DNA from: Tanytarsus gracilentus
Lineage: Eukaryota; Arthropoda; Insecta; Diptera; Chironomidae
Reading direction: 5' to 3'
Length of the DNA stretch: 64,000 nt
NCBI GenBank assembly: GCA_038502055.1
Contig: JAXRKN010000036.1
Location: 3,844,001-3,908,000 of the forward strand
A program made the position numbers and the translations under genes. Under the pieces are notes generated by a model, which ran no database searches, was not told the DNA's origin, and saw nothing but the letters and a program-made list of their open reading frames with translations. Positions 39,244 through 49,789 of this stretch are shown here, piece by piece. The stretch's first letter is position 1. Each line of letters opens with the position of its first letter.

Positions 39244-40933
39244 CAATTAATAACTTTTATTTTTCATAAGAATTTCTCGAATGAAACATGTGATGAACGT
39301 TTTTCATCCATAAATTTATAAATTTAGAGTTCTTTAGAAAATAAACAACAGACTTTGACTGTGAGGAGGGGTAAAAATATTATTATGATGAGATTTCACC
39401 GAACTTGCATCCTTTTTCTTAAATAGCGGGGCGGATATAATTTTTTTGTTGTATCATGGACGAAACATCTCGAGCGAGTCATTAACGAAGTTTGTAAACA
39501 GAAAAGATTTTTTATTATTAAATTTCTACTAAATTATGCTTCACATTTAGTATTTTTTTATTAAAGGCGTTTCAAAGATGTCATGGAAGATGAAATTTAT
39601 TGCTATTGTTGCGTTCTCGTTCGCTTGGAGGAAAAGAAATTGTTTGATTTTAATTTTTTTATGAAATGTTTTTCTAAACCTCCGACAGACGTCATCGAAA
39701 CTTTCATCACTCACATGAGATAATTTCTGGTCGGGATAATTTTAACAAGCGTGGAAAATTTCTTGAAAATTTTAATTGAGAGAAAAAGATAAAGGATGTG
39801 AAACTGAGGGAGAAATTTATTTTTCAAAATTTGAATTTTTTAAAATAATTTTTGAGTATTTTAAAAGAATCAAAAAATTTAAATATAAAAACAGTTTCGC
39901 ACCCTTTCAACCGACGCCACTTTGATGACAATCGTAATTTTCATGTGTCACATTTAATTTAATACTGCAGATAAATCATAAACATTTTTGGAAGGCATCT
40001 TCTTATTTTATTTGCCGTTATTGATACATAAAATAGCTCACAATTCTTTTTGGCATCCACTCAAGAGGAGAAAAATAATTTTATTATACGACATCATCGA
40101 TGACAAACAGTAGCGAGGGCGATGTTTAGTTGGAATGACTCTAATGATGCTGATGAGAGATGACATTGATATCGAGAAGATTGTTTGCTGTTGAAAAAGA
40201 AGAAGAATTTTCTCATGATGGCAAATTAATTAAATTAAAAAGAATTTCATAACCGCATCGCATTTCTCTTGAGGATTTTATTAAATTATGGTCGAAAATA
40301 GCAACAAGAAGTTGGTTGATGTTAACTTTAATGTACTCAGTAGTGAAAAGGGATTAAAAAGAAAATTGCTAAGAATTTCTTACAGAATAAAATTTTTAAA
40401 TCGTAACATTGTCGGATGTTTTAGCTTTAAATAACAACGTTAGAGTTTTATCTCGAGACAGAAGTCACAAATCGGATTACAAATTGAATATTTAGGTCAA
40501 CATTGCTGATAAGTTCTAGCAGCAGCACAATGAAGAAGAAGAAAAGGGAAAATTTGTAAAAAGAAAAAGGGAAAGAAAAATGTCACTGCTCGTTGACTTA
40601 TCAGCATTGAATGCAATAAATTGGAAACTTTTTTATCTCAAACAAAATAAATTAAGTTTTTAAAGGCCCATGAAATGTTAAAGACCATCAAACAGAATTA
40701 TTAAATTTTTCTTCTTAATCCCCACGATTTCCTTATAATCTAACACATTAGCGGCAATGACACATCAAAAAATGCATCATATATACAAAATTTTATAGCG
40801 CTCAATTTCAATAAGACTTTTCAACACCATCCATAACCACCTCCACGGCCGCCTATTCTCGTCACAGAGACACATTTTCTCCTAGAAGAACTAACAAGCA
40901 ACTAGCTGCTTGTTTAACGATGTGTGAGCTGTG
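39244..40933. other. Gene-free AT-rich DNA
   Basis: No gene, RNA or repeat recognised. Confidence 0.5.
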
Positions 40934-41125
40934 TGGCAACGCAGCATGATAATAAGATCGTGACATAATAAAAAAAATAGAGAAAGACTCGCGCAGTGAT
41001 GGAATAATGATAGATCACTAAGGTAAAATCATTCTACAAGTTAAAAGCCCATCATCATCAACGAAAGAGTCGAGGCAACTGCCGCCGGAGCACAGTGACA
41101 GCGAGAAGAAGACAAATGACTTTTT
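40934..41125 (-). repeat. Inverted third copy of block A (A3)
   Basis: On the minus strand this holds, in the same order as A1b and A2b: AAAAAGTCATTTGTCTT (identical to 13281-13297), GTTGCCTCGACT (identical to 23922-23933), CTATCATTATTCC-TCACT (one mismatch to 23942-23960) and a 37-bp stretch matching 13428-13464 at 34 positions. It shares different islands with each of the other two copies, so all three descend from one longer ancestor. Confidence 0.75.
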
Positions 41126-42972
41126 AGTCACTCACTTTCTGGTGAGTGAAGAAAGACAAAAGAAAATTGTAGAGAAAGAAATCTCAGAAGAATCGCTCAA
41201 TGAATCAGCAACAATTTACTTCGGAAACTGAAACTCCCACTACGGAGGTGATGTCAAGTTTTACTCAAAAGTGAAATGTCTCTCTCTCACTTTTTTCTCT
41301 CTGTCTAGTGGGTTAGGTAAACACTTTCGCTGTTAATCTTTATAAATTGATTGTCATTTACTTGCACACAACATTCACATTGTCTCATCCTCATAAAGTG
41401 ATGTTTTGTGTATCTATGCGAAGATGCGACGTTTGAAAAATGACAATTGAAATTTTAGGGTATGTCAATTGTGACGAGGTGTGGACGCTTTTGTGTTTTG
41501 AGGTATTTTGTGTGATTTAGTTTAATTTTTTTTTAAATTTATAAAAGTATTTTTTAAAATTTGAGTGTTCCACCCCTTGAATCTCGTGACAACCACAACC
41601 ATACTGTTGCACAAAAACTGTAAAATTTATTTTCTTACCTTTTTTACAGTTAAATTTTTCATGATTAATTAGGATGGATAACAAATTGCTTAACAGTTAA
41701 ACCCCTTTTTAAACATTAAGCTGTTTTTAAAAAATATTCATAATGGACGCTCACATTTGAGGCGCCAAAAAATCTTTCAACAAAAAATCTTGCATTTTTA
41801 TCAACAAAAGAATGTAAAAATTTTCAGGGAAGGTCGAAAAAATTACACGAGCATGAAAAAAGGTGTTGAAATTTTACCTTTCATTGAAAAGGAATTCAAA
41901 TTTCCTCAGAAATTTTCACTTCGTGCTTTTAATCAAATTTAACTCACATTTTGCGTGCTCAACAACTAAATTGAAAATTGTGGTGAAAAGTGTTTGAAAA
42001 TTTAATGAAAATCCACTCGAAAATCTCATAGCAGTCGTGAAATTATGCGTGTACGCCAAAATGCCTAAATGATAATTTTTGATGTATATTTGAGTGGATT
42101 ATTTCGTATTATTAAATTAATACGAAATTCATTGTGGAATTTTTCAACGAGCGATTTTAGAAACTTGAATTTATTGAAATTGAAAATATAAATTTTAGAA
42201 TTAATTTATTGCTGAGTTCTGAAACTTAACCCTAAATAATTCAAATCCTTTTTCCTCCTAATAGCTTCAATGTCACTTTAAAATTATTACAAACCCATTC
42301 AACAAAGAACCTCTCGAAGGCAAACAATGTCCAGTACACGAAGAAAATTTCAAAACTCAAACATAAACTCTGAGAACTAAAGGGAAAAGTAATTTTATGT
42401 AAGTACATCCAAATGCCCTCGAAAGACTTGCTTAACATACTTCATACATGTCTCTTTTGAAACAAAAAAGGAAAACTAGAGCTTGTTCAAATGTTTTTTT
42501 TTCCTTTTGTTGAAAGTCTTTTTTATATGTTGTCACTTGCCGCGGGACAGAGTGAAAGCAAAAACCGAAGTGAGTAAAGAAGCAGCAAACAAACATCATA
42601 GAAATAATTCATAAGTTACATGTTTTCTCTGGAAGAGAACGAGAATGAAAGCATACAAGCATGGGCAAATAGTATGTTCAAAAAAATAGATAGAAAAGAT
42701 TAGCGCGGTTTTCGATGCTGAAAAATTTTTCAACGTAATAATTTTTAAAATATATTAAAAAATTTGTAAACTATAATTTTTAGAATAATTTAAGAGAAAA
42801 ACGCGTTCAACTAAAAATTCTTCGTAAATCTCTGTTAAAAAGCGAATCAATAAAGAAATGTTATTCAACATCATCTAACAACATGTGAAAAATTGAATTT
42901 CATTCTTTCTCCTCGCAGTGATTTTTCTCCACCAATATTTTCCATTTGCAATACCTCCCCGAGAGTGAGCAA
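41126..42972. other. Gene-free AT-rich DNA
   Basis: No gene recognised; an 11-bp hairpin at 42101-42128 is listed separately. Confidence 0.5.
42101..42128. repeat. Perfect 11-bp hairpin
   Basis: Arms ATTTCGTATTA (42101-42111) and TAATACGAAAT (42118-42128) with a six-base loop. It lies in non-coding DNA; role unknown. Confidence 0.6.
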
Positions 42973-43164
42973 AACGTGATCTGTTTTACATAATCACCAC
43001 GTTGTTCAATGATGAACCTTTCTTCTTTGATGCTCACATTTTTATTCCGGCATAACGCCTTCGAAGAGCGAATTTTTCACCCTCCGACCTGTTTTTAAAA
43101 AAATTATTTTTACATGTATAAAAATCAAATTATGGAACATGAACGATTTGCATTTAAATTTAAC
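42973..43164. repeat. Duplicated non-coding block E2
   Basis: Counterpart of 29452-29768: 45 of 48 positions identical at 42973-43020, and 20 of 21 at 43144-43164 including the octamer ATTTGCAT. The space between the two islands is about 125 bp shorter than in the first copy. Confidence 0.75.
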
Positions 43165-44622
43165 CTTTTTACGATATCATTTTTTTATTTTGCACACCTT
43201 GAAAATGGAATTTATTACCATGGCAGATGATGCTCGTTGATGGTGGTTTATGTTCCATTAAAAAAAACTCCTACACACATCAACGCAAATTTCCTTCAAA
43301 ATTGAGGAAGAAATCCTTAAATTAGCATGCAAAACACGAAACGAATAAAAAGAAAATTTATATGAGAAAAAAGTTCACTCAATTCTGACGTTTGTAGGAC
43401 AATTCAGTTGAAGTGAAATCTTGCACGCAATTGAAAATTTCATATCAAAAATACTTTGTTGTGTGTAAATTGAGTTTTGTAGAAAACGTCAACTCGAATA
43501 GAGAGAATGAAGGTACATCAACGGCTTTCCACACGAATGAAAGTTGAAAACTTTTGAAAGAAAGGAAAATTGCATGCAATTTACACCGAAGTGTAAACAA
43601 AGTTGGAGAATTAATTTTCTATGGCAACGAAAATTTAAAAGTTTTAACGGAATTTTTAAATTTAACGGTAATTTTTCATTTTTGCTCAAAATAATCGAAT
43701 ATTAAACTTCAAACTACACAGACCCACCAAGAACTCCCTTGAGCCACCAACCGACTCTAAAAATCACATCCTCTTTCACCATTTCTCATTCACTCAGCAT
43801 CTCAGCGGTAAATATTGTCGCAAGTTAAATCACAAAAGGGACTGCGAAGAAGTGAGAAACTGAAAAAACTTTGTTACAATTGTTTGGAAAGAGAAAAAAT
43901 TCATTTCTATTCAGTGTGAATGCTGTAAAGTGACACACACAATGTCGATAAACATTGCTGCCACCCACAACGAATTGCAAACAAAAGGCTTTAGAACTCG
44001 TTGTTGAGTGAAAAGAAAAGAAAGTTTCCTCTTCGGGACTTTTGAGCTGCTGCCTTTTTTATGGTGTCAATTTTTTTTCTTCTTTTTTTGTGTCAGAATC
44101 AAGTTGATCTGTGTGGGGGCATAAAAAAGATCTCTGAACCTTAGCAAGTGACAATTTTGCCTTTAGGGTCAATTGTGGGTTAGCAAATTTTGTACAAAAA
44201 AAATCAATCCGTAAAGCTTAAAAATTAAGTTCGTAACTTGGTCATGACATGATGTAAATTGGCATTAAAGAGGGACCAAAACTCGCACACATGTCGTCAT
44301 TAAAACTTTCCCATCAATTAGTGTCACTCGTGTAACAAATATGTCAAGCTAATTCGTAAATGCTAATTTAATACATTCAATTAAGCTCGCTCTCATCAAT
44401 AATGAGAGAGGAAAATTTTCGGTGACCGATTTGTCATTAAATTAAGAGGGGAAAATTGGATTTATAGATTTGTGTGTGCATTGAGAGATGATACGATGAG
44501 ATAATTAAGAGACAGAGATTAATTGAGTGAGTTTATGTCTGTCAGATGATTTTGATAATTTTATTTGTATAAAAAATAGCAAAAAATTATGTTAAAATCC
44601 TAAATCATTGCTTAAATTCTTG
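43165..44622. other. Gene-free AT-rich DNA
   Basis: Nothing recognisable. Weak further resemblance to 29.77-30.05 kb (words such as CATTGCTGCC and ATGGCAACGA) is too slight to call. Confidence 0.45.
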
Positions 44623-44633
44623 GGATTCGAACC
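44623..44633 (-). repeat. B-box-like 11-mer, copy 4
   Basis: GGATTCGAACC on the + strand, followed by TTCTGTTAGTTAAATTTTAATTT. Same orientation as the other four copies. Confidence 0.6.
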
Positions 44634-45060
44634 TTCTGTTAGTTAAATTTTAATTTTTTTGTCACATTTCATGTCATAAATAATTCACAAACTAAATTAT
44701 TAAATAAAATTCACGCATGGCTTCTGAGCTAAAAAACTTGAATTTAAATCCAGGTGGATATAATTAAATCCAGATTAAAATTTTGAGCTAAATAAAGCTT
44801 AAATGCAAATATCATCAAGTTTGCACATGAAATTCAGTTATTTCTGACTTCCGTTGCAATTTTAATCTCATCTAGCACTCGCTTCCATTGCAAATTTTGC
44901 GCGCAAATACAATTTCAACATGTGATGTTTCCATTTGCCTGTCATTTTTTCAACAAGTCTCATTTTGAACTATAATTGGATATTTCATCGCAAACTCATT
45001 TCATTTTGAAGCTCACATTACGAGGAAAATTAAAAGCTCGAGAAAAATGCAATGACATCG
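44634..45060. other. Gene-free AT-rich DNA
   Basis: Nothing recognised before the conserved block at 45061. Confidence 0.45.
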
Positions 45061-45136
45061 TTACATTCATCAAGTTGAAATTAAATTTGCATGAGAATTT
45101 ATTGCGATAAATGTTTCATGTTTCATTTCCATTGCC
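45061..45136 (+). repeat. Conserved inverted duplicate C1
   Basis: These 76 bp match the complement of 63241-63316 at 74 positions; the only differences are two bases of a GAA/CAC triplet at 45077-45079. Flanks are unrelated on both sides. No frame is shared with any recognisable protein. Confidence 0.85.
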
Positions 45137-46370
45137 ATACTCGAGGAGCTCTTTGCTTGTTATCGTCGACATTGTCGCAAGGCATAAATTTAAATTTAAA
45201 ATGCAAAAAGGAAACTTTCGGATTGCATTCTTTTGTCCCTTCTTCAAGAGCTTCTTATTTTGCGAATTTGATCGGGAAAATTCTTTATTGCCCTCAAATT
45301 CGAGAGTCATTAATCAAATTGTAAAAATTGTCTAGTTGAAATTTAAAATTCTTTAAGAGGGACAAATAAAATCAGTGTCATCCAACACGAACCAATGCAC
45401 ATTTTAAAGTCGTTCGTGATTTATTTTCACATATCACAAGTGAATATTTTTCATTCATGCGAAGAACATTTTTAAAAACTCGATAAAAAGCGTTTCCTCC
45501 TTTTTTGAATGCCATTTCCACCTCCATCCATGTGCTGACACTTTTTGCTTCTTTTCTGCCCATATTCGAGTGAAAAAATTTAAAACAAAAAAATTTGCTG
45601 TCGTTTCATTTTTTTTATTGCTAAACTAGTTCGGGTGGATATGCAGAGAGTGAGAAGGGTTCAAATGGCTGGATGAAATGTTGCATGTGGAATGTCCTTT
45701 TTGATCCTGCCCGAAACACAGCATTTTGTTGTTGTTAAATTTTTCATGCATCATTTCTCTCTTTCTGTTTTACAATCGATTTGCTGTGGATGAAATTGAG
45801 TGAAGACTTTTTAATATTTTTGGACGTCTCGACATCTTTTAAAATTTCCTTTTGCATATCAAATTTTGTTAGAAAGGATTTTAACATAAAAATCTCTCAA
45901 TTGTGACCAAAACTAAATTTCCATTCATGTTCGATTTGTTTCAATAAATTTATTGCCGCATCATAAACTTCCAGCTTTGTTTGCTTTAAGAGAAATTTTT
46001 ATGACCGCAAGAATCTTCGAAGAAATTTACGCTTTAAAATTTATTTTAGTGCTGTAAATCATTTTTAACTCTCGCAGTGGTTTACCTCATGATCCACAAC
46101 AATTTTTAATCATTTTATGACTTTACAAAATTTTTCTTTCAAGGACAAAATTTTTCGATGTTGATAGAAAATTTATTTTTATAGCTTGAGACAAGTTCAG
46201 ATGAATTTTTTGGGACTTTCTAATAATTTTAAGGTTGAGATTGCAGAAACAAAAAATTAATGAACTGAAAGAATTTTTTACAATTTCCAGGTAAATTTTT
46301 GATGCCCACAGAAATGTTTAAACACACAGGAGGCAATCACAAGTCAGGTAAAAGTGAAATTCGGGTCAGC
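45137..46370. other. Gene-free AT-rich DNA
   Basis: Overlapping open frames of 61-77 codons on both strands at 45091-45563 have no domain; nothing else recognised. Confidence 0.45.
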
Positions 46371-46660
46371 AGCAGCATTTTGTGTCCTTTTCTGTTGGTT
46401 TATCGACAATCGCAAATTGCATGCCCAGACATTGAGAGAAAAAATCTTCGAAAATGATTGATTGCCGACTTTTTCCTCCTCCCGACATGCCATCGAGTCC
46501 TTTTTCCACATCATCACATGCAAGATCAAATTCATGTCTGAAAAACAAATAGTCGAGAAGTGAATCCTGTAATTTTCATGTTAACATGAAGCCAACCTCC
46601 ATCATTACATCCATCCGCCATCGTTGATGAACTTTTGAGGCGTCCGGAAATAACCATCGA
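46366..46660 (-). other. Possible two-exon gene fragment, unidentified
   Basis: On the minus strand an acceptor TTTGTTTTTCAG is followed by a 58-codon open frame ending in KCCC and a stop (about 46538-46366), with residues such as HEFDLACDDVEKG and IIFEDFFSQC. Upstream, about 25 codons (SRWLFPDASKVHQRWR...) can be joined to it in frame by removing a 48-nt GTTAAC...CAG segment. The donor is weak, the upstream start is unclear and I recognise no family. The region is less AT-rich than its surroundings. This may be a chance open stretch. Confidence 0.2.
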
Positions 46661-47755
46661 CTCGAATTTCACTTTTTATCACATCTTTTTATGTTTTGTT
46701 AATTTTACATCAATTTCAGCTTTTAATTGCCTAAAAAACACTTAATTGAAAAATCTTTTTCCTTAAAAAACTCACAAAAGTGAAAAAGCAAAGTGTACAG
46801 ACAGAAAGTGGCAGCGAGGATGTCAGACTTTGTAATTAGTCGTCAAGTTTTCTTTTAATTGAGTTTCAGCTCTCGAAAACATCAACAAACTCGCTTGAAA
46901 TTAGCTCGAAAAATTTTCAATTAGTTTTCGCCATTCGAAGCCACAAAGCCGTGAATTTTATCGAGTTGTTCTGCAAATATTTAACTTTCCCTCAAATCGC
47001 ATCCACTTTTGATCAAAATTAATTTTAGCGAGGAAAGAAAAACTTAATTAAATTTCATGTGTGTGTGCTTAAGTGTGGTCAAAATTGCTTAATTAGTTAA
47101 AGATTGAAGAGTAGAAAATTAATTTAATTTATTTCTTCAACTCATCACAACTCGACCGCACCTGCAGTAGAAATTTCTTCCTTGTAAGTTTTTTACATTT
47201 TTAATGAGAAGAGAAATTTTTTTTGAAGGTGATTAATTAAATGCGATAAGAAGTGACTTTGAGAACGGAAACGTTTACTTTAATGATGTAAAAATTTGTT
47301 TACATTTCCTCCAACAACTTGGACAATTTTTTAATTAACCTCAATGAAAATTTTCTTGTGTCTGCTGGCGATAATTTTTTCTTCTGTCAAAATTATTCTT
47401 AAAGTGTTCAATTTCTATCTTTCTAAAATTAATTAACTCCCCATAAAATATTTAAATGCGATCAAAAAATTTTGGTTGGCAAATCATGCGAAAATCATCG
47501 AATTAGAATTGCTCGGACCAAAATTGAAGGTTCATTGAATGGAATTAAGCAAATAATGCGATTAAAGGATGAAATTTTTATGGAGCTGTGAAACAATTAA
47601 TCATCGACAGGGTCATCGCGAGATTCTTTAAAATTTTGTGATTAATTATTTTCCACGAAGAGAATTATTCAGTTTTTGTTAAACCATTTTTTGTAAATTT
47701 TTTGAAAGAAAACATTTAAAAATTTTAAGCGCAAAATATTTTTTTACAATTTTAT
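46661..47755. other. Gene-free AT-rich DNA downstream of the receptor gene
   Basis: Nothing recognised. It lies 3' of the minus-strand ionotropic receptor. Confidence 0.45.
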
Positions 47756-47757
47756 TT
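47752..47757 (-). terminator. Polyadenylation signal overlapping the IR stop codon
   Basis: On the minus strand the end reads CAT TAA ATAAAA, so AATAAA begins inside the stop codon. If used, the 3' UTR would be only a few tens of bases long. Confidence 0.4.
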
Positions 47758-49789
47758 AATGAAACTTTTTAAGATTTTCATTTAAAACTTTCAACACCAA
47801 TCGATAGCCGATAATTTTTGTGAGCAGTTTTGTGCCATTTTGTTTCATCAAAATCCATAAAAGTTCAAATAAAAATGTCAAACTTGAAACGCCACAAGCT
47901 GCAAGCCAAATTATAAATCCAAAATTCAAATCGTCAACGCTCAAAACTTCTGGACCTTTTTTTGCTGTCCAACCACGATAAACTCTCGTAACTTTATAAG
48001 ATTTTTGTGGAATTCCTCCTGCAATCAGATTAACCATGATTTTGTTGCTGAGTTTGAAGAGAAAATGATTTCTATAAAAGCAAATTCCTTGATTGGACGA
48101 AAATAATCGTTCTTCAAGTTGAATGAGGTCCCCGGAATCTGCATCATTTTTAAACTGCTCTATGTTTTCAGATACTGTAAAAAATGCGAGCTTTGCTGAA
48201 GAGTTTTTTATCTGCCTTCATAACAATGAATAATAATCAGGACCTATCAGCGACAAGATTTTTGGCCTAAAAATATTTTTTGGCAATTTTATTTTATTTT
48301 TTAATCTACAAAATTTACCTTTTCGCTTCCGGAATTAAGCTAAGTAAGTTGGCTTCAAAACCAAACTCAGCGTGAGCAACTATTGTGAAATTTTTATCAT
48401 AAAGATCATCGATTGTTTTTGGAAGTTGCTTCCTCATGTCGGTCGTCATCATTTCAAAAAAAACACCTAAAAGATTTTTAATTTTCAAGTTTTCTGAAAA
48501 TTCGGAATTTTTAAGTTTTTATTTTTTTGATAACAATCTTCCAAATATTTTTTAATTTTTTACATGTTACATCCCAAGAAATTGTTATTTTCAACATAAA
48601 ACTCACCCTGATAAGCGGTCCTGAACACCAAGCAAAACATCACAAAACAAATCATCAAAATTCTCGCTGTATTTTCGTTTGGTAATTTAGTTTGAGAAAT
48701 TCCAAAAAAGCTTCCGAGAATATTAAATGACGGTGTTATAATTCCTCGACCGTAAATAATTTCCTGCATAAATTTCGGCATTCGATTGACGACGAAAACA
48801 ATTCCAAAAGCAACCGCAAAAGTTATCAACAAATATTTCCAAGTTTCTTCATCAAAAGGCAGCACAAGTTTTTCATAGCTCGAATATTCTTCAGCTGGAG
48901 TAATAATGAAAATTTTTGAACCTTCTTGGTATGTAAAAGTTACAAAAAATTTTGATTGAGCGATCCATTGTGGTGCTATTTGTAGGTCGGGTGTTATAAA
49001 TTTTCCATTTAGAGGTAAAGGTCCGTCTTCGAAGTCAATTTTTTGGAAATAAGTTGAAAAATTTGTTGCTTTTGCGATTATGCGATAACAATCTGGAATA
49101 ACTCCGATATACTCTCCAGTTAAATAATTTAATTGACTGTCCAAAGTAGTGTAGGGTGTAAACAAACTTATTATGCAGTTGTGAAAGTTTGTGAACTTTT
49201 CTGGAATTTCAAGTTTATTTTTCCATTTTTGTGAATTTTTATCGAAAACATCCAAAACAACTTTTTGAATTTCACCGCAAAGTTTTTCAGTGTACCACTC
49301 GAAAGTCAAAAGTTTGATTTGATTTTTTGAATTCACAAGAAAGTAAGAAAAATCGATGACTTCTCCTTGACTTTCCCAAGTAAATGTTCTTGATGAAAAG
49401 TTTTCGAGTTGTGAAATTTCCTCGATGAAAAATAAAAATTTAAAATCGACTGGAAATTTGTTGTTGAGCGATGATCGATTGAAAAATTTCAGAACACTTT
49501 CGAATGATTTCATAAAAATCACTGATGATTTTTTTATTTTGTGATCCCAAATATTTAAATTCTTGATGAATTTTTGAGTAATTTCAACTTCAATTTTCTT
49601 AACGATTTCATTTCGAATTGATTTTAAGTCTTCTGTTTCACTTTCGTACTGAATTACGTCAAACTTGATTTCATTCTCGATGTAAAGTTTCAAAATTACT
49701 TCACTCAATGCATCAGAAATTAAAGAAGTTGAAATCTTTTTAACGCTGGACAAGAAAATTAAAGCACAAAATAATAAAAGAACTCTCAT
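47756..49789 (-). CDS. Divergent ionotropic receptor (IR), with an in-frame TGA
   Basis: Three exons on the minus strand: 49789-48607, 48466-48319 and 48266-47756, with GT-AG introns of 140 nt (phase 1) and 52 nt (phase 2). The model gives 613 codons, the usual IR length. Residues 1-16 form a signal peptide. A long N-terminal region leads into the first ligand-binding lobe. M1 is at about 317-337 (YLLITFAVAFGIVFVVNRM), the pore loop at about 350-366 (TPSFNILGSFFG), and M2 at about 375-392, ending in the family hallmark RTAYQGVFFEMM. The second lobe follows (LPKTIDDLYDKNFTIVAHAEFG), and M3 is at about 559-581. IRs are glutamate-receptor-like cation channels of insect chemosensory, thermosensory or hygrosensory neurons. 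Codon 460 is TGA (48218-48220), yet the frame before (LSLIGPDYYSLL) and after (RQIKNSSAKLAFFTVSENIEQF) continues as typical receptor sequence. It could be a readthrough gene, a very young pseudogene, or a gene that removes the codon as a 48-nt intron (GTCCTG...TTCAG). I cannot name the subfamily. Confidence 0.88.
48218..48220 (-). other. In-frame TGA in the IR second ligand-binding lobe
   Basis: Sense-strand context TTA TGA AGG. The frame is open for 153 codons after it. No other stop, frameshift or missing splice site is seen in the gene. The next base is A, not the C that most favours readthrough. Confidence 0.85.
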
